Shown here: positions 47,395-58,500 of the stretch, piece by piece
Layout of the letters: each line of letters opens with the position of its first letter
How positions within the stretch are numbered: position 1 is the stretch's first letter
From: Erigeron canadensis
Taxonomy: Eukaryota; Streptophyta; Magnoliopsida; Asterales; Asteraceae
Direction: 5' to 3'
NCBI RefSeq assembly: GCF_010389155.1
Contig: NC_057765.1
Span: forward strand, 3,286,001-3,350,000
Length of the DNA: 64,000 bases
Made by a program: the position numbers and the translations under genes
The notes under the pieces: model-generated
What the model was told of the DNA's origin: nothing
Database searches by the model: none
The model's input: only the letters and a program-made list of their open reading frames with translations

Positions 47395-48658
47395 TAGGGA
47401 TGACAGTGGTAGTCTGATCCAATGAACATCAACCCGATCTGATCCATTACTGGTGGATGTAGATGACGTTAAGTGGATGAATATTGGATGTGGAGCGGGT
47501 ATGGATGTTTAATGGAGTGGATATGGATGAAAGTTTGTCATTTATGGATGTCATCCATTAACACGAAATTAATTAAATTTGTTATTATTATTTGTTTTAT
47601 TAGATATATAAATAAATGCACATGTGCTTAACATATTTTACATCTTCGTTAAATGTATATATGACTTGTACGTATCTAATATATTTTTTTTAGATTGGAA
47701 AAAGTGCGGAAAACACTATGTCTTTTGGTTGTACAAGCTAGGGAAATAGAAACTTTTGATTGTATAATATAGAAAAAAAAATCATGACTTGTGATTGTCA
47801 AAAGTTAGAACAATATATTTATTTATGACAACAATGTATACTGCATACTTTAAGTTGTTTTTTATTGCGAAAATATTTTAAAGACATATAATGGATATTC
47901 ATTTATCCATCTCATCCGTTCGATATGGATATGCATTGGCGGATCCAACCTTATGGAAGGGGGGGTAAGACCTCACCCAAAACTAACCCGACCAGCTTTA
48001 ACAATTTTGATACATTATATAAACTGAACTCAACCCAAAAGAAGTTATGACCCAACCCATAGAAGAAAAAGTTTCACCCCAATGATAAAACTAAGTAAGA
48101 AGTACTATAAAACTTCAAAACCAGATTTAAATTGACTGATTAGAATATTGAGTAAAATATTGATTTTAGACATCCATCATTCTTTTAGGGGATTTAGAGT
48201 TTCTTTATTCCCTTTTTATAACATTTGTGAGTTTTTAATCTGTCCCATTATAAAAGTGTCAAACTTATTATTTATATACTTTCAGGGTTTTTTAAATATT
48301 TTAATTTTAAAACTATGATATGCTTATAGTTAATTACATGTTTGTATAATTTAATTTCTAAATGACTTTTGCTTAATATAATATTTATCGACATTTTTAG
48401 AAAATAGTTTAGGTAATTTAATTCGTGCGTCTAGCCTAGGGCCTTTTTTCGGCTTTTTTTAGGTTTATGAATCCTTAAAGACGATCAAGTCATTTAGAAA
48501 AAAAAATTTAGCCGCCGACACTTAAAATTTATGGATCTGTCACTGTGGATATGGATGGATGAAAACTTTTTAAAATGGATATGGATATGGATGATAGAAA
48601 AATAAATTGATATGGATATGACAATATCCAATCCATATCTGATCCATTGTCATCCCTA
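47395..48658. mobile_element. Ac-like hAT element, non-autonomous, outer copy
   Basis: The ends TAGGGATGACAGTGG and CCATTGTCATCCCTA are terminal inverted repeats of the Ac/hAT form. The interior consists of degenerate GGATATGGATG-type repeats. Flanks ATACGGAT and AAACGAAT agree at 6 of 8 positions, compatible with an old 8-bp duplication. It is split by a second hAT at 47934-48545. Confidence 0.65.
47934..48545. mobile_element. hAT element nested in the outer hAT
   Basis: 612 bp with ends CATTGGCGGATCCAA and ...ATGGATCTGTCACTG (inverse CAGTGACAGATCCAT). Perfect 8-bp duplications TGGATATG (47926-47933, 48546-48553) flank it. No transposase is encoded. Confidence 0.75.
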
Positions 48659-48666
48659 AAACGAAT

Positions 48667-49763
48667 AATATAAAAAATTATTTTTATTTTACATGTATTA
48701 TGTATGAAACTTTGGACAAAACCTAAAGAAAAATAAAGATGTTTTATTATCATTTATTATAAGTTAAACTAAACCTAAAAAAATCAGAATATAATAAAAA
48801 AATCGAAACATTTTTGTGACATATCAACTCTTATCCTTATTATTTGAGTAATGCTTCTTATTTTAATCTTGTTGGTTAAGGCAAATAGGCAAGCTATTTT
48901 TCACGGTTTTCAAGTTTGACATCAGCTACAATACAAGAAACGATATATTAGTATGGTGTAACGGTCTAAGAGTTGAAAGTTATACTACGATAACTCATAC
49001 CACCTTTCGGTGGGTATGGCTATAAACCACAACATGTATAACATATATTGTGTGATGACTATTGAAACAAAAAAGTCGGTTAGCACTTTCTGGTCCCATG
49101 TACTATCTTAATATTCAGAGCGCACACAATATAGATATCATTCCTGGTGACTCATTATTCTCGCACATGAATCACAAGATATAGTTTCTCTACTTGCTTT
49201 TGACAAGTTTTGAACCCGAAGTCTTTCTGTAAACGCATGTGGTCACAAGTGACGGTATCACTAGAGTTTCACCCCATTCATAAATTTGTATAATAACTAT
49301 TGTGTAACAAATTAGAGTGCAATAATTGGTTTAATTCTTTGAGTAACTATTTTGCCTAAAAAAATTTCTCTTCAAAAATTGTTTACATCGAACTATGACG
49401 CATTACTTCTTTTTTATATTTTTAATTACTCGACGATCACAAGTTATCATTTGTCACCATCTACACTCGATTGACATTATAATTGTTTGACATTACAATG
49501 CTTCCTATTATATAAAGAGCACTTTGATTTCTTTCATATACCACACACAATAATAACATTTGCGATAAATGAATAAAATTATGTTAGATTTATTTCGTTT
49601 TACTATTTAACTCTTAAAATTTTCAATGAGTTTCACCATATCAAACACATTCACAAATTAACTAACAAAGTATGTACCATATAACTTGTCACATAATCAT
49701 AATGCGTATTAATGTGTTATGTTAGTTACAACTTATAACATGTCACCTTCAAAAATTCGATAA
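48667..49763. other. Intergenic, no gene seen
   Basis: AT-rich sequence between the hAT nest and the MULE. Around 49205-49275 there is a weak SINE-like stretch (GTTTTGAACCCGAAGTC); no other structure was recognised. Confidence 0.5.
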
Positions 49764-50071
49764 AAAATTAAAGAGATAATTGCAAAAATGGTCCATGTGG
49801 TTTGTATACTTTCGCAATGGGGGTCCCTATTTGACTTTCTTTGCAAAGGGGGTCCCTATTTTGACTATTTTTCGCAAAAATGGTCCCTTTTGGACGGCTC
49901 CGTTAGGAAGACACGTTAAGTTATCACGTGATCGGCATGTGCAGGGGCAAAGAGGTAATCAACCACCCCACCCGCCCCACTCAGCCTTTTTCCCCCTTTT
50001 TATATAACGAGAACCCTAATTATTCCAAACCAAAAAATCAAAAATCCCTCTCTAAATCTATTAACTCAAAA

Positions 50072-50770
50072 ATGTCGTGGGTGCTTCGAGAAACTGATAA
50101 AGAATGGAACATTGCTTGGATATATGGTGAGTGATTTAGGTTTTCATATTTTTTAGTTATTTATTCAAGTTTTTAATTGATTTTGGATATATAATATATT
50201 ATACACAAAAATGTATGTATGTATGTGATTGTTTATACTAATTTATACATAAATTCCATTTTTTTTGTAGCTGCATGCACTACTACATTTTCTTTGAAAA
50301 TTCATTATGCTGGGTGGTTCACGACGGTTCTAGGGAGGAAATACATCAATGGTAAGGTCAATTTTGTAGACTCCATAGATGGAGATGAGTTTTCTGTTCT
50401 CGAGCTAGAAGCCATGCTCAAAGAAATAGGGTATGCAAAAAAAATTCCAATGTGGTACCACTTTAAGGAACCAAATAATAATCTTGATATTGGGCTGCAT
50501 GCTTTAGCTTGTGACGATGATGTTAGGAATTTAATTAGCTTTATTGGAAAATCCCATTCCAAGATTATAGAAGTATACATAGAAGCTTGGAAAACCACTG
50601 TAACCCCTTATGTGCCTGCAAAAAAGATGGGGGTTCGTAAAAGGAAGTTGTTTAATGAAACAGTTGAAGGTGAAACACAAACTGGTTTGGGTATAAATGA
50701 ACTGCAGATTGAAACAACAACAGAGGTTGAAACACAGGCAACCTTTAATGATAAGAGTTCTGGCCTTTAA
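50072..50770 (+). pseudogene. MULE-encoded PB1-like domain, N-terminal part of a transposase-type gene
   Basis: Exon 1 (50072-50126, MSWVLRETDKEWNIAWIYG) is joined by a GT-AG intron to 50271-50770. The second exon encodes FSLKIHYAGWFTTVLGRKYI, FVDSIDGDEFSVLELEAML and MWYHFKEPNNNLDIGLHAL, the PB1-like N-terminal domain found in plant MULE proteins. After a polar linker the frame ends at 50770. About 185 residues remain, whereas a full MULE transposase would continue with MULE/DDE and SWIM domains. The start lies just inside the left TIR, which would act as promoter. Confidence 0.75.
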
Positions 50771-50909
50771 CACCAAGGGCTACTGAAGTGTTTGATGCAA
50801 TCAAGAAAGAAGCTTCAAAGTATAATGTAAGAGTTTTCTATACATATTAAAGTCATTTACTCCACAATGAGAAAGAAATACTGTTATTTTAACATCTTGT
50901 GTTGTACAG

Positions 50910-51505
50910 GCAACCTTTAATGGAGATAGCAAGTTTCAAGTACTTGGTCCATGGATGGATCAACATGTGGTTGATTTAGATAAGAAGACATGTTCATGCA
51001 GGAGGTGGGAGTTAACAGGGATGCCATGTAAGCATGATGTGGCCTCTATTTTCAATATTGCAGACAATGAAGGTGAGATACAAAGCCCAGAGTCATTTGT
51101 TAATCCTGTTTATTGGCTGCAAACTTGGAAAAGAATGTATAGTTTTAAGATTAATCCAATTAGAGGAAGACTGCATTGGCCTAAGTCTGAATGGCTCATA
51201 ACAATTACACCACCCAAGCATAAGATCCAGTTGGAAGGCCTAAGAAGAAGAGAAGGCAGAGTGCTGTTGATCTGCAAATAATTAAGGAAGACAGGATATC
51301 AAGGGCTGGTGCAAAACTTAAGTGTGGAAATTGCAAAGTTGATAGAAACAACAAGAGAACATGTCCTAAGAAGCCCACATCTTCAAAGAGTGGTGGTTCC
51401 AAGGGTGGTGGTAAGAAGAAAACTTCAACTTCCCAAGGTGATGGGTCTCAAGCTGGTGGATCTCAAGCTGCTGCTTCTCAAGCTGCTTCTTCTCAAGCTA
51501 TTTAG
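50910..51505 (+). pseudogene. MULE transposase C-terminal part with SWIM zinc finger
   Basis: After a possible intron (50827-50909) the frame reads FQVLGPWMDQHVVDLDKKTC, then the SWIM finger CSCRRWELTGMPCKH (CxCx9CxH), NPVYWLQTWKRMYSFKINP and ITPPKHK, the conserved end of MULE transposases. A frameshift near 51240 moves the basic tail and the zinc-knuckle-like CGNCKVDRNNKRTCP into another frame, which ends in a Ser/Gln/Ala-rich stretch at 51505. Everything between the PB1-like domain and this finger is missing. Confidence 0.8.
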
Positions 51506-51699
51506 TTTGTCACTTAAACTGTTATGCCACATAAACATTATGATTGTGTTTTGCTGTTAAAAATGCTACCTTTTGGATATTATGATTGTGTTAAGCAGCT
51601 GTCTTTTGGCATGTATTTGCAATACTTTGAATATTATTTTTTGGTATGTAACAACCAACTATCTTGGAAATTATCTTTTGGTATCTTTAGTGTTCAATT

Positions 51700-51894
51700 T
51701 TATTGCTTTTGTGTGTAAATATTTGGTAGTTGAGTTTTAATTGCAGGAAATTTTTGGTCAATGTTGGTACATCTCATTTCCTGCAGAATTAGATGTAAAA
51801 CTCTTACCTTTTTACCACAATAAAAAAACCTTCTTCCAGGATTATTACAAGTCCAAGAGGTACGAATAATAGAAGGAGAACCACATCTGCACAT
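51700..51894 (-). pseudogene. GRF-type zinc finger frame in the MULE, opposite strand
   Basis: It starts MCRCGSPSIIRTSWTCNNPG, then RRFFYCG, which has the CxCG...NPGRRF..C layout of GRF zinc fingers. After GKK the similarity stops at a GTAAGAG sequence that may be a splice donor. The start codon is about 100 bp inside the right TIR, so the two TIRs drive genes toward each other. The frame is too short for a complete GRF protein. Confidence 0.6.
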
Positions 51895-52439
51895 CACCGT
51901 TCTATGAATTTGAAGATTTTTGTGTTAATTTTTGAATTAGGGTTTAGAGGGAGAAAGTGATTTTGATTTGGGGATTTTTTAAGATTTATTTAGGTATAAA
52001 AAGGGGGAAAAAGGCTGAGTGGGGCGGGTGGGGTGGTTGCTTACTTCTTTGACCCTGCACATGCCGATCACGTGATAACTTAACGTGTCTTCCTAACGGA
52101 GCCGTCCAAAAGGGACCATTTTTGCGAAAAATAGGGACCTCCTTTGCGAAGAAAGTCAAATAGGGACCCCATTGCGAAAGTATACAAACCACAAGGACCA
52201 TTTTTGCAATTAACTCAAAATTAAAATTGACCTCCTACAATAACAAGACCAACAAAATTTAACCTAAAAGAGAAGATAATTAGTCCTTTTTAGGAATATA
52301 AGAGGTTTTATTTCTTTTTCTTTTTGTTAGAAAATAATTTTTGTAATCTTCCCCTTCTTTCGTCCATCCTTCCATTTTCTTTCTTCCATTTTTAACCCAG
52401 TCAAACAAACACCCAAATATCATTTCCATTTATTTTTTA

Positions 52440-52448
52440 AAACCCTAA
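52440..52448 (+). promoter_or_regulatory. Telo-box upstream of TIP1
   Basis: AAACCCTAA 74 bp before the TIP1 start codon, within the probable 5' leader or core promoter. Confidence 0.4.
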
Positions 52449-52521
52449 ACTCCCAATATACATTTCATTTCATTTTCTTGAAACAAAATAAAAAAGACAA
52501 ACAAACAATTTTTAAAAAAAA

Positions 52522-55500
52522 ATGTCATCAGAGATCGAGGTGGAAGAAACCCCAGATCAACATTCCGTTTCCGGCACCGGAAACACCTCCGGTGCGATCT
52601 CCGGCGAAGAGAGTTTGAAAAATGACATATATACAGCAGCTGCATATGGTGATTTAGACAAGCTCAAGAATTTGGTTGAAATTCAAGGTTGTTCTGTTAA
52701 TTTGCCCGATGATCAAGGCTACCGTGCTTTGCAGTGGGCCGCGCTTAATAACCGAGTTTCCGCAGTTCAATATATCCTTGAGGTGATTTCTGTGCTCTAT
52801 TATTTGTATATATTTTGCATTTGTGTGTATGTATATGATGTATGTTTATATGGAAGTTGTAGTAGTTCGTGTAAAGTTATGATCTTGGCTATATTTATAT
52901 ACTCGTTAGTCGTCAAGGAAAGAATGAAACGAAAACTATACTACGTAGGAATTCCCTTGAGTTGATCATGTTGAATTAGTAGATTAAGTTTATGCATTAT
53001 GAGTGATTCGCCGTTAGGCCCTACTATCTTTTGATCTCGCAGATTCTCAACTCGAGAGGTTAAGAACGTGAGGAAATTTAAGTGTACTGAAATCACTATT
53101 GTATGTATCAATCAAGAAAAGTCTGATTAGTATCGAATGTATGTTGTGATATGAAAGCCGGGGAAGTTTCTTGGGTGTACGCGGTTAAGATGTATACAAT
53201 TGGAAGTCTTGGAAAGTTGATCTTGTAGGATGCTAATGAGTTTGTAACTTTGATCCATGCATTATGAGGTTTTTTTAGAATTGAATAAAGTCATCACTCA
53301 TCAATACCGAGGAATATGCTCCAATGTCCCAATATTGTATTGTCACAAATGAGGAGATATCCCATAGGCGTAGGTTTACGGGATATCTCATTTGTTACAA
53401 TGTAATATTGGGACGTTGGAGTAGATTTCTCAATAATGACTTTCTTTGCAACTATTCAATCTATACAGTATGCGGGGATTTTCATAATCACGTAAGACTA
53501 TCAATATATGATAATTGTTCATAGATTAATTATTTCTCTGGAGCGTACTCTTTATTACATGGTATATTGCACTAAAAATCCTGGATTATCGTGTCAGCAA
53601 AATGTATCTTACTTTATATAGATATAGAGTTATAGACAGTAGAGATTGTTGTTTTGCTTTAGTGGATAGAGCATATCACAATACCAGTCTTGCTAATAAG
53701 TGAATCTATTGACTTCATGTTGCGTAACATTAGTCCTGATGGAATATTGTGCTATGTTTAGTGTGTAAAGAACTCTGTATCGGTTTTGTATCACATACAG
53801 AGTGGAAAGTGATGTTTTATCCAATTTACTGGCCTAACAATGAATAATCCTCTTAAGGATGTGATGGTGTGGTAACAGATGGCCAAATATAAGTAAACCA
53901 GGAGAAAGAGAACAATTGTGGATTATAAGTAGAAAGATAATATGCTTTTGGGGCTAATCTGAAAATATTTAATTTAATGTGCCATTGACATGACCCGTAA
54001 TATTGCTACGTCACATACTCGTGTGTGTTTGATTTGTACGTTTTATTGATTATAGCCGATAGTTTTAAGACTTACTATTGAATAGTTCTATTAGTCACTT
54101 TCCGGATACACAATAGTATTTTAGATAGCACAAAGCTGTTGCTAAGGTTAACCAATATGCCAAACTTGGTAGAATATAGTGTTATGTTCATTACGTAAAT
54201 AAATATGTATGGATTTTGTATACATGGATTACTAAGAATAAGGTAATAAAGGCCATGACATATTGATGTACGGTGGGTGGTGCGGTGTGTTCCTATATTT
54301 GATGACAAATCAGGGTAATGTGCTAACGTTATATGTGCAGTTGACATGTTAATCCATAAGATTGCCATGCCACATACTTGTATGTGTGATTTCGGCATGT
54401 TGATTAAAGAAATTGGATCTGCTATAATTGAAATCTCTTTCTTTAGGTCTTTACTTTTTCCTTTGAAGATATGTATAGTTTTTGTTGTACTAATAGCCTG
54501 ATATAGTAGTAAAGGATTCTTCTAAAGGTACTATTAAGACTGTCAACTAGCTACAGCTTTTAGATTATAATTGTGTGTATGTTTGGCAAATTTAGCTATG
54601 GCTGGAGTGTGGCTGGGGACTGGGTGTGGAACTCGGGGCTGAATCTAGACGATCGGACAATATTTTCAACCTTCCTTTCAGTAGCTTTTACTTTAAAGAC
54701 TTTTAGGGGATTTTAGGAGCTTTTTTGGGTGGAGACTCTCTTTCTCAATACCATATCAGAACGGGGCTCTTTTTAAAGATGAGCTTGATTTCAAAAGCTC
54801 GTAGCTTTATGCTGCTAAAGGAGTAAAAGCCCCTGTCAAACACACCCTATGACCAAATTATCATCTCTCCCTGCCTTCCCTTCTTCTAAGTTGAGGATTG
54901 AGTTAGGAAAAGACATTTAGTCGTATCACCTTTACAATTCTAGAATATTTCTATAACGTATTGGAAATTCTAGCTGAATTAAGTTATCACTTTGTATTTA
55001 ATATATATTACTGAATATGCAAACTGAATTAAAAGTGGCTACCAGAAGATCTATGTTTTGAACTTAAAGTTAGTAACTTAAATAAATATTTATCATGAAA
55101 GAACTGATTAACTCTCTCTTCTTATTTATGTCAATAAATTTTGTTCTTGAAATTGCCACTTGGTGTATCATGTATGCGATCTTTGACTGATTTGTTGATT
55201 GACCTATACTTTTTTTTTTTTTGGGGTTAAAATACTTATACCATATGCCGTGACTAGATTTGGCATGAAAGAGCTATTTCTGGCCTTCTGGGTGAACCGG
55301 AAGTAACTTGTCACGGCAATTCCAAGCACCTGCTTCTCTTCTATCCAAAGATTCATGCTGCTTTTGTAAATGACTAATGAACAAAATTTTATTTTTACAA
55401 GACTAAGAAACAAAGCAGTTTTGTAAGTGGTGTCTATGTTTCCAAGTAACTATATGAGAGTTGCTACTTAAAATGAGTAAATAATCTGATGAACTTTTCT

Positions 55501-58500
55501 TAGGAGTATACATATTTCTCTTTTTTGTGTAGAATTAAGAGAAAATGAGCTCTCAACGAGTCAATGACAAAACCTTACATTTATGATTTTTTGTATGTGC
55601 TACAAAAGAGGGCGTTTCAGCGTTGGTATAAATTGTTGTTTGGTAGCTTAGCATGGTGATTGAACTTAATTGGTTTCACTAATTTGTAGTCAAACTGTCA
55701 AAGTGGACTTAATCTTGAATAATTTATGTTCCATACATGTCTTTCACTTTTAACATGCCTATGCACTGAAATAAAACAAAACACGAATACAAAAATAAGC
55801 AAATTGCTATATGGACATGCAATATGTGCTTCATAGATTCATGTACTTCATTAAGTAAACGAAAGTTCACTAGTACGCTGCCGTTGTATCTAGAAAACCG
55901 ATAACTATCTTTAGTAATGTTATTAGCATCTATGGAGATATTGGCATAGCCGATGAAATCACTAAGTTACCTAAAGGTTATGTGGTAGTTACTAAGTGTT
56001 GATGAAACTTGCAGCGTGGTGCTGATGTAAATGCAGTGGATCTTACTGGGCAAACAGCATTGCACTGGAGTGCCGTTAGGGGATCTGTTCAAGTTGCAGA
56101 TCTTTTGCTTGAAGAAGGCACTCGGGTTAATGCAGCTGATACATACGGATATCAGGTTGGTATATGATTTATACAAGTTTTTGTTCATTTTTGCTATAAA
56201 GCGGAACATATGACATGTGTAAAGACCCTGTATATCTTTTGTACATAAATGAAAATGTATGGATCTTACGCTTCCAGTACTGATATCGTTCACTGATACG
56301 TGGGAAATAGTTTAAAATGATATAAGGACTTTAGAACAGAGAACAATGAATATGACTTGGATAAAGTTGCCACCACCAAGCCTAACAATCTGATTGAATC
56401 TAGGATAAAGTACTGAAACACCACCAAGATTAAGATTGGCGAAAGAAGATGTAAATAGTGATAAAGCAGCAGCACCACACTAAGAACAATCAACTATCGA
56501 CTCCTTTTTAGAGTAAACACTCAAGAAAAGTTTCACAAGCTGTTGTATATTCAAAAACTGATAAGGAACTACAACTAGGAAGCCTTAATATATAGGCTGG
56601 AAAATGGAAGAGTTCCCTAGGCAAACATTTAAAACTTGCTCGGGAATATATAATAATACTTGAAAACAGATAATTAAGACTCATTAATAGGGTTCATTGA
56701 TTGTAGACTTGGATGGGTTGTAGGCTGACTTAGAGTCTGTTTGGTTCCCATGTGATCAGGTTCTTTCCCCCAGCAGCCTTAAACCCAAATATTGCATTTA
56801 TCCCTAAATCTGACCAGTTGCAAGTCTGGGTCAGTAAGTGGGTCTGCTTTAGACCAACTGAATACTCAGATGCACCCGCATCATTCATGGCATATTACTA
56901 AGAAGTTATCTGTCTTTGGTAGTAGCTCCGGTCTGTTGTATGTGTCCGTGCATGTATGTGTGTATTCAGTTAGACGCTATGCCGATGATATATAGTGAGG
57001 GTGGTCGAGATTTTTATAGCATCGTTGGCTTGTGTTAGCTGACGAATTCTGGGTTTTTATGCTTTTTATTTGTAGTTAAAACGTGTACTTGCATTTGCCT
57101 TACCATTCGTTATTCAAACTAAATTTGTTGCAGACAACTCACGTTGCTGCACAGTATGGTCAAACAGCCTTTCTTTACCACATTGTCACAAAATGGAATG
57201 CAGATCCAGATGTCCCTGATAATGAAGGAAGAAGTCCTTTACATTGGTACTTGAACTTGAACTATATCTTAACTTTATTGTATTAACAATCTACATCATG
57301 AGTCCATTATACATAATTTCATGATGTGATCCTTGGTGTGAAAAGAACTACCCTTTTTATTTTAGATATTGTTCTTTTTGGGCTTTTAGTGGCGGCTGAC
57401 AAATCTTCATTGTTAAATGTAGGGCTGCGTATAAAGGCTTTGCTGACAGTATACGCCTTCTTCTCTTTTTGGATGCATACCGAGGGCGCCAGGACAAAGA
57501 GGGTAATGTGTTATATATGACACGATTCACTGGGGCAAGTTCTAATAAATTAATTACTTATGGCCCGTCATCTTTGATGCAATATCATACAGTATTGCTC
57601 ACATCCTGCAATTTTAGGTTGTACACCTTTACATTGGGCTGCTATCAGGGGGAACTTAGAAGCATGCACAGTATTGGTGCAAGCGGGAAAGAAAGATGAT
57701 TTGATGGTGACTGATAATACCGGCCTTACACCAGCACAGCTTGCTTCTGATAAGAATCATCGACAAGTTGCATTTTTTCTTGTAGGTATTCCTTGACTTA
57801 AGAACATAGAGGCTTTATTTACTTATATAATATATATATATATACACTTATAAAAGCATTTACCTCTCCCCTGTTTTTGAGAATCAACACTATTAATCAC
57901 AATGTTCATTTTCCTCCCAAGAAAAATGCAGCACATCACCTATTTTAGAAACCGTCCGAAAATCGTCAAAAAACTGCCAGAAACTATCAAAAGTTATGAG
58001 ACTGCCAAAAAGTATTTACCACAACACTGTGCCAGTACCTTGGTAGTTAGAGATATTTTACCAGATACCGTCGGACTATCCACGATTTATTAAATTGGGC
58101 TATAGATATACAGGATAGATTACATCAATAGCTAACTAGGGTGGAAGTTACTACTCATTTACTTATGAGTTTGCTGATTTGGGTTGTGGTTTATTTCAAA
58201 TGGTTCAAGTTAAAAAATTATGCTCAAAGCTGTGTAGTTAATAGCAGCGCTATAGCGGATAGCGGACCTGAGGTAAAATAGCGGTCCCACTATTAGCGGC
58301 GCTATTTTACCGATATCAGTGCTATAGCGGTCCAAAAAGTGGTAAAATAGCGGTGCTATAGCGTTTTTATTTATTTTTTTTGGCCAAAACTTGAAAGAAG
58401 CACTAATTTTTGCAAGTAGTAACACTAATGTTTCAAATATTGACACTTTTAAGCCTGACTTTTGCTATTTCTATTAAGTATTAAGTATTATATATATATA

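Larger units (their letters stand above)
49773..52216. mobile_element. MULE with long TIRs, internally deleted
   Basis: 2444 bp with terminal inverted repeats of about 230 bp (49773-50003 and 52216-51990) that match closely, including GCAAAAATGGTCC and GACGGCTCCGTTAGGAAGAC. The target duplication is a perfect 9 bp, AAAATTAAA (49764-49772, 52217-52225), as for Mutator-like elements. Inside are remains of a transposase gene on plus (PB1-like exon, SWIM finger) and a GRF zinc-finger frame on minus. The DDE catalytic core is absent, so it cannot move on its own. Close TIRs and the intact duplication suggest fairly recent insertion. Confidence 0.9.

Noticed and set aside
56290..56760. Possible LTR remnant in TIP1 intron 2
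   Set aside because: Some LTR-like phrases but no TG...CA boundaries or duplication.
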